Assembly: GCA_964388275.1 (NCBI GenBank)
Contig: CAYLZD010000002.1
Coordinates: 124,001-188,000, forward strand
Reading direction: 5' to 3'
DNA length: 64,000 bases
Origin: JARYLZ01 sp964388275
GTDB taxonomy: Bacteria > Bacteroidota > Ignavibacteria > SZUA-365
Part shown: in pieces, positions 6,126 to 14,276 of the stretch
Layout: each line of letters starts with the position of its first letter
Numbering within the stretch: position 1 is the first letter of the stretch
The notes under the pieces: model-generated
What the model saw: the letters and a program-made list of their open reading frames with translations, nothing else
What the model was told of the DNA's origin: nothing
Database searches by the model: none
Translations under genes and position numbers: made by a program

Positions 6126-8384
6126 ATGTCGACTTTTCGCATAATACTGAATCTTTCACTCGCCGTTTCGGCGATGTATCTGCTCTCAAGTTGCGGAACT
6201 TCCGTGTATTATGTCAAGCCGGCTGATTGGGAGGAAGAAACCGCGCGCGACTCGGCGATACGGGCCTTCTCGACGGCATACAGCGGCAAAACCATTTTCA
6301 TTGATCCCGGTCACGGAGGAGACGACAGGGCTGGAACGGGTCCGGCCGGGGATGTTGTAGAGGCCGACGTCAATTTAAGGGTTGCGCTAGCTTTGCGCGA
6401 TTATCTGCGGCAGGCCGGCGCCAACGTGCTGATGTCGCGCGAGACCGACGCGCCGGTGCCCCTTCCGGCGCGGCCGCAGCAGGCCAATGCAAACAACGCC
6501 GAAGTGTTCATTTCGATACATCATAACGCCGCAGACAACCGCTTCACCAACTACACCGCGACTTTCTATCACGGGCGCCCGGGAGAACCCGGATACAAGC
6601 CGTCGAGCCACGACCTCGCAAGATATATACAAAGGGATCTCGCGTTCGTGATGGGGAACCCGGGATCGCTCGCGACCTTCGACGGCGCCATGTCGGATTA
6701 CCTGGTTTATCCCGGCAAAGGATTCGCTGTGCTGAGAGACGCGAACATGACTTCGGTGCTGGTGGAAGCGTCATTCTTCACGAGCGCCTACGAGGAACAG
6801 CGTTTGAGGATTCGGGAATTCAACGAAATACAGGCCTGGGGAATTTTCCGCGGTCTGGGGCGCTACCTGCGCGCGGGTGTTCCGCGTTTGGAGTACGCGT
6901 CTCCGCCCTATTTCGAGGAATCGAGACCCAAGCTCGAAATACAGGTGACCGACAACTCGGAGATCGGAGACGAGTCGATAAGGGTCTGGATAGACGGAAA
7001 GGAAGAGGGTTTTTCCTACAACGCGAAGACGAACCGGATCACATCCACGCCTTCCGAGGAGTTGGCGCCCGGCTTTCACCGGCTCGCCGCACAGGTGCGC
7101 AACCGCAATGAAAACTCCTCCGCTCCTTTCGAACTCCATTTCTCCATCGGCGTGCCTCTTTCCGTCTTGAGATTGACGGTGGATCCGCCGGTTCTGCCTC
7201 CGGACGAGGAGGCCCTGGCGCTTGTCTCCATCGAGGCGGCCGACAGCACGGGCAAGCCTGTCCCCGACGGTCTTCCTTTGCGCTTCACTTCGTCGATCGG
7301 GCATGACACCGTTCTCTATACAGCCGGCGGCGCCGCGACCCTTCGCCTGTCCCCCTCCGGCCGGCAGTCCGTATCGCTGCAGGTCTCCAACGGCCCCGTC
7401 AAGGCGGAAGGCGCGCTGACGACGTCGCCCGACGCTCTCTTCACGCGCGGGCTGGTCATGAGCTCGGACGGGAAACCCGTTTCCAGGGCGCTCATCACCA
7501 TGCCTGACGGCAGGCGCGCCTCCGGCTCGGAGACCGGAGAATACGCCATAGCCGGCATAAAAACCGACGGCCTCGAAGTGAAGGTGACCGCGCCAGGCTA
7601 TTTCGGAAAAACCGAAGCCCTGAGCGGCGCCGGGGTTCAGGATCCGATAGTCCTGGCTCCGATCGCGCGAGGCGCGCTGCACGGCAAGCGGGTGTTGGTG
7701 GACCTGACGGATCATTCCGTGGCGAAGGAGGAGGACCGGCCGGATGTAAAGGCCGCGGAACATCTCGCGGAATTGCTGGAGCATTCGGGCGCGCTCGTGG
7801 AGCGGCTTTACTTGTTAAGCAGAGAAGCCCGGCATTCGGCGATTACAGCCGCCAAAGGCGCTACGATATGGCAATTCTCACTGAAGAGATCGGCAAGCCG
7901 CATGACCGCCAGGATAAACGGCGCGTCCGGCGCGAAAATCCTGGCGGACCGCCTGATAAGCGCGACACGCGAATACACATACGTGGGAATTCAACCGATG
8001 GCGTACCGGCTGCAGCCGCGCGAAGAAATCCCGTCGCTCAGGCAGATCAATCTCGTCCTGCCCTCGCCGGGACCCCGCAGCTACGACAAGACATTGGCGC
8101 CTCTGTTTTCCAGGAACATCGCCTGGACCGCCTATGCCGCTCTCCTGGCGGCGGAAGGATACGCGCAGAAAGGCTCAAAGAATGTGGAGGTCACGGTCGT
8201 TGAAAAGGGGAGCGGCGCCCCGGCGGCTTTCGCTCTTGTGCGCCTGAACCATTCGCTCGTCGCCATGACCGACGCCAAAGGAACGGCGCGCTTCAGGGCC
8301 GTCTCTGTGGGCGAGGACGAGGTGCATGCGGTCGATCCGACATTGCACGAAATCACGGGGGTCAAGACGGAAGTCCTGCCCTGA
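6126..8384 (+). CDS. N-acetylmuramoyl-L-alanine amidase lipoprotein
   Basis: With the ATG at 6126 the protein has 752 residues and a clean lipoprotein signal ending LLSSC (Cys23). A TTG nine codons earlier is a weaker option. Residues ~55-250 are an Amidase_3 zinc hydrolase: His63 in DPGHGG, Glu79 in VVEADVN, His132 in SIHHN and the catalytic Glu214 in LVEASFF. The remaining ~500 residues are beta-rich and include two carboxypeptidase-regulatory-like segments (MSSDGKPVSRALITMPDGR and a final one near residue 700). The enzyme would cleave the amide between MurNAc and the stem peptide during cell separation. The large tail is unusual and probably places the amidase on partners or surfaces. Confidence 0.88.
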   Translation: MSTFRIILNLSLAVSAMYLLSSCGTSVYYVKPADWEEETARDSAIRAFSTAYSGKTIFIDPGHGGDDRAGTGPAGDVVEADVNLRVALALRDYLRQAGANVLMSRETDAPVPLPARPQQANANNAEVFISIHHNAADNRFTNYTATFYHGRPGEPGYKPSSHDLARYIQRDLAFVMGNPGSLATFDGAMSDYLVYPGKGFAVLRDANMTSVLVEASFFTSAYEEQRLRIREFNEIQAWGIFRGLGRYLRAGVPRLEYASPPYFEESRPKLEIQVTDNSEIGDESIRVWIDGKEEGFSYNAKTNRITSTPSEELAPGFHRLAAQVRNRNENSSAPFELHFSIGVPLSVLRLTVDPPVLPPDEEALALVSIEAADSTGKPVPDGLPLRFTSSIGHDTVLYTAGGAATLRLSPSGRQSVSLQVSNGPVKAEGALTTSPDALFTRGLVMSSDGKPVSRALITMPDGRRASGSETGEYAIAGIKTDGLEVKVTAPGYFGKTEALSGAGVQDPIVLAPIARGALHGKRVLVDLTDHSVAKEEDRPDVKAAEHLAELLEHSGALVERLYLLSREARHSAITAAKGATIWQFSLKRSASRMTARINGASGAKILADRLISATREYTYVGIQPMAYRLQPREEIPSLRQINLVLPSPGPRSYDKTLAPLFSRNIAWTAYAALLAAEGYAQKGSKNVEVTVVEKGSGAPAAFALVRLNHSLVAMTDAKGTARFRAVSVGEDEVHAVDPTLHEITGVKTEVLP

Positions 8385-8460
8385 GCCTGCGGCTTCACAT
8401 TCTGGAGGGTGGTGTCCGCTTCTTCCGCATGCAGTCTGAACTTTCTTCCGGATCAATCTC

Positions 8461-9429
8461 ATGCTCAACCATCTCTGGCTCGCGCTCATCGCGGCAGGAA
8501 TCCTTGCCGCCGCCGGACGCGATATCCATGACGGCCTGACCAATGCTTACGGCAACGGGATCCCCTGGATCCTTCTCGGGAGCGAGCCTGCCGGGGACGG
8601 CATCGGATCAGGCCGGCACGAACTGCAAATCACGCTCGGCGCCGACCAGATAAGAAAGCACTTCCCCTCGATGGCGTCCTGCGGGACGGATGTGACGATG
8701 CGCGCTGTAATAATCATGCGCGAGGACGGTCGCGGAAGCGCGGTTCTCACCCCGGGCGACGACAGCCCGGAAATTTTTCGGACCATGGCCCGTGCGCTGG
8801 GCGGCGGAACCCTCACCGGCGCCGTCGCCGCGACGCCCGTCGGAGAAGGGCCTGCGTGGTCGCTTCAAATGGAGCCCGTGCGTTTCGTCGCTATGCGCGC
8901 CGTCACCGCGGCCGCCTTCGACGCCGCCGCGCTCGCGGTTCAAATCGCGATCGGATTGATAGGCATAATGGCTCTCTGGCTGGGCGTCATGAAGATCGCC
9001 GAACAGGCGGGTCTCGTGGCCCGGCTGGCGGCGCTGGTCAGGCCCTTGACGGTACGTTTATTCCCCGAAGTGCCCCCGGATCATCCGGCCATCGCGGCCA
9101 TACTCATGAATGTTTCTGCCAATATGCTGGGTCTCGGCAACGCCGCCACACCCTTCGGACTGAAGGCGATGGAGGAGCTGAACCGCATCAATCCGAGCGC
9201 GGGAACGGCATCGAATTCGATGTGCACATTTCTCGCGATGAACACGTCCTGCGTCACCCTGATCCCCGCCACGGCCGTCGCCGTGCGGGCCGCGTCCGGC
9301 TCCGCCGATCCGGCGATAATCATCGGCACAACCTTTCTCGCGTCGCTCACCGCCGCCGTAGCCGGCGTGACGGCCGCCAAGCTGCTCCAGCGCTTGCGCG
9401 TTTTCCGCATGAAGGAGGAGACCGCCTGA
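8461..9429 (+). CDS. spmA: SpmA-like nucleoside-recognition (Gate) membrane protein
   Basis: The 322-residue product has an N-terminal membrane segment, a ~110-residue extra-membrane insert and then a Gate domain with several helices; the motif GNAATPFGLKAMEEL is typical of SpmA. Bacillus SpmA is about 196 residues, so the insert is an addition. SpmA and SpmB homologues are widespread in non-spore-formers, where their role is not established; in Bacillus they affect spore core dehydration. The stop overlaps the spmB start (TGATG), which indicates translational coupling. Confidence 0.85.
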   Translation: MLNHLWLALIAAGILAAAGRDIHDGLTNAYGNGIPWILLGSEPAGDGIGSGRHELQITLGADQIRKHFPSMASCGTDVTMRAVIIMREDGRGSAVLTPGDDSPEIFRTMARALGGGTLTGAVAATPVGEGPAWSLQMEPVRFVAMRAVTAAAFDAAALAVQIAIGLIGIMALWLGVMKIAEQAGLVARLAALVRPLTVRLFPEVPPDHPAIAAILMNVSANMLGLGNAATPFGLKAMEELNRINPSAGTASNSMCTFLAMNTSCVTLIPATAVAVRAASGSADPAIIIGTTFLASLTAAVAGVTAAKLLQRLRVFRMKEETA

Positions 9430-9968
9430 TGGAAGCCTTGAAAATAGCAGTATCGGCCCTCTCAGCAATGGCTATCCCCGCCTTGTTGCTCTTTTTCGTG
9501 ATTTACGGCGCCGCGAAAAAAGTGAAGGTCTATGAAGCGGCAGTGGAAGGCGCCCGGGAAGGATTCACAGTGGCGGTGAAAATCATCCCTTACCTCGTGC
9601 TGATGCTCGTCGCAATCGCGGTGTTCAGGGCTTCCGGCGCCATGGACATGCTCATTGCGGCCGCGCGCCCGGCGACCGACCTCATCGGTTTTCCGGCTGA
9701 AGTCCTGCCGATGGCTCTCATGCGCCCGCTGTCCGGCAGCGGATCGCTCGGCGTAATGACCGAGATAATGAGCGCCTACGGCCCGGATTCGTTCATAGGT
9801 GTGCTTGCGTCCACTCTGTACGGCAGCACGGAAACCACGTTCTACGTGCTCGCCGTATACTTCGGCGCCGTAGGAATACGCAATACGCGCCACGCCCTGG
9901 CGAGCGGCCTGATCGCCGATCTGGTCGCCGTCCTCGCCGCTCTCGTAGTGGTTAAAGCGTTGATGTAG
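9429..9968 (+). CDS. spmB: SpmB-like nucleoside-recognition (Gate) membrane protein
   Basis: The frame is open much further upstream, but the ATG at 9429 overlapping the spmA stop gives the 179-residue length usual for SpmB. The sequence contains PLSGSGSLGV and YGSTETTFYVLAVYFG, the hallmark SpmB motifs, and four to five predicted membrane segments. It is expected to act as a heteromer with SpmA in the inner membrane. No sporulation genes accompany the pair. Confidence 0.88.
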   Translation: MEALKIAVSALSAMAIPALLLFFVIYGAAKKVKVYEAAVEGAREGFTVAVKIIPYLVLMLVAIAVFRASGAMDMLIAAARPATDLIGFPAEVLPMALMRPLSGSGSLGVMTEIMSAYGPDSFIGVLASTLYGSTETTFYVLAVYFGAVGIRNTRHALASGLIADLVAVLAALVVVKALM

Positions 9969-10067
9969 GCCCGCGCGGGCGTGATCGGTCTGCATCCCGA
10001 AGTCTATTATTCGTATATTCCACCCTCGAACTTTCTTTCGTTCCACAGAGTCGGCAGTGAGGAGCAT

Positions 10068-10406
10068 ATGAGCAGCATGAATCCATCTTCGAACAAGGCC
10101 TCCGTCATAGAGGTGAGGCAGTATTTCTCCGAGGGGAGCGGTTGGGAACTGCTCGAGGAAGCGAGGAGCCGGATAAGACGGGGCGACTCGAAACTCGTTC
10201 TGGACTTCCAGGGCATCAAACAGATCAACAGCCGCGAGGTGGGAGTCGTCGCGGCCTGCGTGAAGTCCGCCCGCGACGCGGAAGGAGATGTGAAGCTCAG
10301 CAGTCTCAGCGCCTTCGTTGAAAAGATTTTCAGAATCGCGGGTATGAATACGGTGATCGACATACATCCCGACGCAAACGGCGCTTTAAAGAGCTTCGAA
10401 CAATAA
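10068..10406 (+). CDS. STAS-domain anti-sigma factor antagonist-like protein
   Basis: The start at 10068 is preceded by GAGGAG; the longer frame from 9981 has no signal. The 112 residues fold plausibly as a STAS domain: beta strand LVLDFQGIKQINSREVGVV includes the conserved serine (INSRE) that partner kinases phosphorylate in SpoIIAA-type proteins. No anti-sigma kinase (RsbW/SpoIIAB type) is adjacent, so its partner must be encoded elsewhere. It could instead be a general signalling adaptor. Confidence 0.75.
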   Translation: MSSMNPSSNKASVIEVRQYFSEGSGWELLEEARSRIRRGDSKLVLDFQGIKQINSREVGVVAACVKSARDAEGDVKLSSLSAFVEKIFRIAGMNTVIDIHPDANGALKSFEQ

Positions 10407-10527
10407 CCGCGCATACTCCGGCGTGACGCGGCTCGGATTTTCCCAGGCCCCCGCGTCATCCGAGCCAGCTTGTCCCGCCGGTTATTCCGAACGGCAACGC
10501 GCGCAATGTTTCAAATCGGAGAATCTC

Positions 10528-10884
10528 ATGGAGAAGGAACTCGACAGGATATTTGAAGACTACGAACTCGGGGCTGAACTCGACGAGGAACAGTATCGGG
10601 AGAAGTCCCGCGAGGTCAGCGGCCGTTTCGAACAGAAGATGAACGAAGCGGGAAATAAACTCCGCTTCGCGCAGGATCTGCTGGCTCTATGGCGTTACTT
10701 CACGGACCTCGACGTTCCCTGGCAGCGCAAGGCCGTCGTCGTCGCCGCGCTGCTGTACTTCATATCGCCCATCGACGCCATGCCCGATCTGGCGCCGATA
10801 GTCGGGTATCTCGATGATTTCGGTGTTATAGCGGCCGTGACGCGTTTCATGTCCGATCAGCTTGCGCCCTATTATCCAGCCTGA
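10528..10884 (+). CDS. YkvA-like (DUF1232) small membrane protein
   Basis: The start at 10528 follows GGAGA at a spacing of five. The 118-residue product has a charged, helical N-terminal half and the DUF1232 signature AALLYFISPIDAMPDLAPIVGYLDD near residues 72-100, which carries a membrane segment. The biochemical role of this common family is not known. The next gene, recQ, starts 187 bp downstream, so it may be monocistronic. Confidence 0.8.
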   Translation: MEKELDRIFEDYELGAELDEEQYREKSREVSGRFEQKMNEAGNKLRFAQDLLALWRYFTDLDVPWQRKAVVVAALLYFISPIDAMPDLAPIVGYLDDFGVIAAVTRFMSDQLAPYYPA

Positions 10885-11070
10885 CGCCTGCAAACTCCGC
10901 CACGGACTCCGCCCCCGCCGTCCGTTTACGGATATCGCCTGCGCCCCCACGGCACGCGCGAGCGCGCCCGGACTCAAATGCCGGACACCCCTGCGATATT
11001 TTCCGCTTCGGACCGGGAACAAAATCTTCCCCCCGCCGGTACAATGGGTCGGCCTTCGGAAGAGCGCGAC

Positions 11071-13767
11071 ATGACAACGGACACGGAAAAAACGAACCTC
11101 GAAAATGCCCGCGAAGCGCTTCGCAGGCATTTCGGCTATGCGGACTTCAGGCCCGGACAGGATGAGATAGTCCGCTCTATCCTCGAAGGCCGCGATACTC
11201 TCGCGGTCATGCCGACCGGAGGCGGCAAATCCATCTGCTACCAGACCCCTGCCGTGTTGTTCGACGGTCTGACGATAGTCGTATCGCCCTTGATCTCCTT
11301 GATGCAGGACCAGGTGGATGCCCTTGAGAAGGCCCGAATCAAGGCCACAGTGATCAATTCAATGCTGGATTTCAGGGACGCGGCGGAGCGCATGGAAAAG
11401 GCCCGCCGCGGTTTCTACAAACTAGTTTACGTGGCGCCCGAACGCTTCGAAAGCCAGGCTTTCCTCGAAAGGATGAGCGGCGTGCGCGTCTCACTCTTCG
11501 CGATCGACGAGGCCCATTGCATCAGCGAATGGGGGCACGATTTCCGTCCGAGTTACATGAAGCTGCGCGGCGCCGTCGAGCGCCTCGGATCACCACCCAT
11601 AGCCGCGCTGACCGCGACGGCGACGCCGGATGTAAGGGACGACATTGTGCGGCAATTGGGATTGCGGAATCCGAATATAATTGTGCGGGGATTCAACAGG
11701 GAGAACCTGACTTTCAGGGTTGCGAAGGGCGTCAGGAAGCGGGAAGCCATCCTGCAAGCCTGCGGAGGAGGCGAAACGGGCATAGTCTACGCCGGGACGC
11801 GGAATACCGTCGAGGAACTCGCCGGGATGCTGGCCGGCCACGGTATCAGGGCGGAAGCGTATCACGCCGGACTCGACGACGTCCGCCGCAAGGAAACACA
11901 GGAACGCTTCATGCGGGGTGATACCCGGATCATAGTCGCAACCACGGCCTTCGGAATGGGAATCGACAAGGCGGACGTCCGCTTCGTGATGCATCACGAC
12001 ATGCCCGGAACCATCGAGCAGTACTACCAGGAAGCCGGCCGCGCAGGCCGCGACGGAAGGGAAAGCGTCTGCACCTTGCTTCATCATGCAGGAGACAGGT
12101 CGCTGCCTGAATTCTTCATACGCCAAACCTATCCGGACAGGGCGATGGTTCAGACCGTCTACGGGCATCTGCACAACGCCGCGGGGACGCAGCTGGGACA
12201 GACTTTCCGCGGGCTCGTCAATTTGAGCGCGCAGAGCATAGCGGCCGGGATCGGAAAAGCCGGAGAGGCCGCCGTCCGCGGAGCTCTCGATCTTCTGGAG
12301 AGAAGCGGATATATTCGCCGCATCGAATCGCAGTACGCCGAGACGACGGTGCGGATTCTGTACCCGCCGGATCGTCTGAGACAGTGGTTGATTGAAGCCG
12401 CGCCCGACGCGCTCGCGCCGATTGCGGTCGCCCTCCTGCGAACAGCCGGCGGCGAGGCGTTTCATTACCCGGTGAATCTCTTCATCGGCGAAGTGGCGGA
12501 AAAAACCTTCCGTCCTGAAGACCAGATCGTGGCCGGCCTGCGGGAACTTCATGCGCTCGGCATCGTTGATTTCCACTCGGGAAGAATTGCCGGCGGAATC
12601 GCCCTGCTCGGCGCCCGCGTGCCGTCGCGGGATCTCGCCATCGACTACAAGTCCCTCGAAGCCCTAATGCGCCGCCAGAACGAAAAACTGCAAGCCATGG
12701 AGCGCTATATTCTCGGCTCGGCGTGCAGAAGAAACATGATACTCGAGTATTTCCACGAAGACGATGTGAAAGGCGTCTGCGGCAAATGCGATAACTGCCT
12801 GTCTTCGACGCCGATCTATCGCAGTGAAACGCCGGAGGACGTCTTCGAACGCTGCGCAACGGCCGTCATGACCTGCGTGGCGGAATTGAACGGAAGATTC
12901 GGGAGTCATGTGATCGTGGATGTGTTGCGAGGCGGAAAATCAAAGCGCATCGAGCAGTTCCGCCTTTCCAGCGCGCCGAGCTACGGAAAGGCGGCGGAGG
13001 AGGGCCGGGATTCGCTGTTCAGGGTAATCGATGCGCTGATCGGACTCGGTTGGCTCGGGAAATCCGAAAGAACGCGGCCGGCTCTGAGACTGACGAAACT
13101 CGGACGCGAGAAGCTCGGACGCGAAATCCAGGTATACGAACTGCCGGCATACGGAGAAGCCTTGAAAGGGGAATTGCGCGATCCTGTTCTGTTCGAAGCG
13201 CTCCGCGCGGTTCGAAGACGCATCGCCGGAGAATTGCTCATTCCGTCACATGTACTGATATCCGATGAGACGCTCGTGAACGTGGCGAACGCCGCGCCCA
13301 CGAACGAGGATGAACTCGACGCCGTCGAAGGAATTGGCCCGGTGACAATGAAAAGAGTGGGACGCCACCTGCTCAACGCCGTGCGCGAGCATATGCATGA
13401 GCGCGGGACGGCCGAAGCCGCCGCCCGCGCCCGCGACGCCCTCCCGGCCCTGTCCCCGTCAGTCCGCTCCACCCTTGCGCTTTGCGCGCAAGGCCTGTCT
13501 CTGGCTGAAATTGCAGCCGAAAGAGAATTGACCGACGGAATAGTCTCACAACATATCGCCGAACTGCTCGGAAGAGGAGTGGCTCTCGATATGGACGCTT
13601 TATTGCCTCCGAAACGGCAGCATCAGATACGGGCTGCGCTCCAAAAAATGCGCAGGCCGGATCTCAAGAAAGTCAAGTCCATGGTCGATGCCGAGATAAC
13701 TTTCGCGGAAATCAGGGTTGTGTCGGCGCTGGTCGAAAGAGAGAAAACGATCCGAGCGGAATCGTAA
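11071..13767 (+). CDS. recQ: ATP-dependent DNA helicase RecQ
   Basis: The ATG at 11071 (GGAAGA upstream) gives 898 residues. Motifs in order: Q-motif FRPGQDE (Gln30), Walker A TGGGKS (Lys53), DEAH box at 146-149, aromatic-rich loop around ISEWGHDFRP, motif VI QEAGRAGRDG, zinc-binding cysteines C552, C570, C573 and C576, a winged-helix RQC region, an HRDC domain near 725-775 and a C-terminal helix-turn-helix (HTH_40-like) extension. RecQ unwinds DNA 3' to 5' in recombination repair and replication restart. It is longer than E. coli RecQ (about 610) because of the C-terminal extension, as in many FCB and Firmicutes proteins. Confidence 0.95.
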   Translation: MTTDTEKTNLENAREALRRHFGYADFRPGQDEIVRSILEGRDTLAVMPTGGGKSICYQTPAVLFDGLTIVVSPLISLMQDQVDALEKARIKATVINSMLDFRDAAERMEKARRGFYKLVYVAPERFESQAFLERMSGVRVSLFAIDEAHCISEWGHDFRPSYMKLRGAVERLGSPPIAALTATATPDVRDDIVRQLGLRNPNIIVRGFNRENLTFRVAKGVRKREAILQACGGGETGIVYAGTRNTVEELAGMLAGHGIRAEAYHAGLDDVRRKETQERFMRGDTRIIVATTAFGMGIDKADVRFVMHHDMPGTIEQYYQEAGRAGRDGRESVCTLLHHAGDRSLPEFFIRQTYPDRAMVQTVYGHLHNAAGTQLGQTFRGLVNLSAQSIAAGIGKAGEAAVRGALDLLERSGYIRRIESQYAETTVRILYPPDRLRQWLIEAAPDALAPIAVALLRTAGGEAFHYPVNLFIGEVAEKTFRPEDQIVAGLRELHALGIVDFHSGRIAGGIALLGARVPSRDLAIDYKSLEALMRRQNEKLQAMERYILGSACRRNMILEYFHEDDVKGVCGKCDNCLSSTPIYRSETPEDVFERCATAVMTCVAELNGRFGSHVIVDVLRGGKSKRIEQFRLSSAPSYGKAAEEGRDSLFRVIDALIGLGWLGKSERTRPALRLTKLGREKLGREIQVYELPAYGEALKGELRDPVLFEALRAVRRRIAGELLIPSHVLISDETLVNVANAAPTNEDELDAVEGIGPVTMKRVGRHLLNAVREHMHERGTAEAAARARDALPALSPSVRSTLALCAQGLSLAEIAAERELTDGIVSQHIAELLGRGVALDMDALLPPKRQHQIRAALQKMRRPDLKKVKSMVDAEITFAEIRVVSALVEREKTIRAES

Positions 13768-13794
13768 GAGGTCGCCCGAGGAAACATCGACCCC

Positions 13795-14160
13795 ATGCCC
13801 GAGAATCTCGACACCGCCCGCACGGGCGAGAATTTCGCCGCTTCACATCTCGAATCGCTCGGGTACGAAATACTCGAGCGCAATTACAGATACGGCCGCG
13901 GAGAAATAGACATTATTGCCCGCGATGGCGGCGCCACCGTCTTCATAGAAGTGAAGACCAGAACGAACGACCGGTTCGGCGCGCCCGAAAGCTCCGTCAC
14001 GCGCTCGAAACAAAGGCAATTGGCCCGCGTTGCGACGGGATGGCTCCTCGAAAACGGCTTTCCCGATGCTCCGTGCCGCTTCGACGTGCTCGCAATCACC
14101 TGGGAAAAAGGCGTGCCGGTTTTCAACCTCATCCAACATGCTTTCACTCTCGGGCTGTGA
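13795..14160 (+). CDS. YraN-family (UPF0102) nuclease-like protein
   Basis: The 121-residue product has the YraN signature: TGENFAASHLESLGYEILERNYR, then GEIDIIARDGGATVFIEVKTR, in which the Glu, Asp and Glu-x-Lys residues match a PD-(D/E)XK nuclease core. The family resembles Holliday-junction resolvase folds, but its activity is unproven. It lies 27 bp after recQ, so cotranscription is likely. Confidence 0.9.
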   Translation: MPENLDTARTGENFAASHLESLGYEILERNYRYGRGEIDIIARDGGATVFIEVKTRTNDRFGAPESSVTRSKQRQLARVATGWLLENGFPDAPCRFDVLAITWEKGVPVFNLIQHAFTLGL

Positions 14161-14276
14161 TATCCAGAAGCCGGATATTCCCTTCCGGCATCAGCCGGCA
14201 ACAGGAAAGGGCGCTGAAAAATGAATTGCTTGTATCGTCCCGGAATCGTATTGTCCGGCAACCGACGAGGGAAGAA

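Noticed and set aside
6144..6155. Sequence gaatctttcact shared with the region near 31950
   Set aside because: A 12-base match is expected by chance many times in 64 kb.
8856..9428. Upstream extension of spmB
   Set aside because: The open frame runs through spmA in another frame and encodes Arg/Gly-rich nonsense; the ATG at 9429 fits family length and overlaps the spmA stop.
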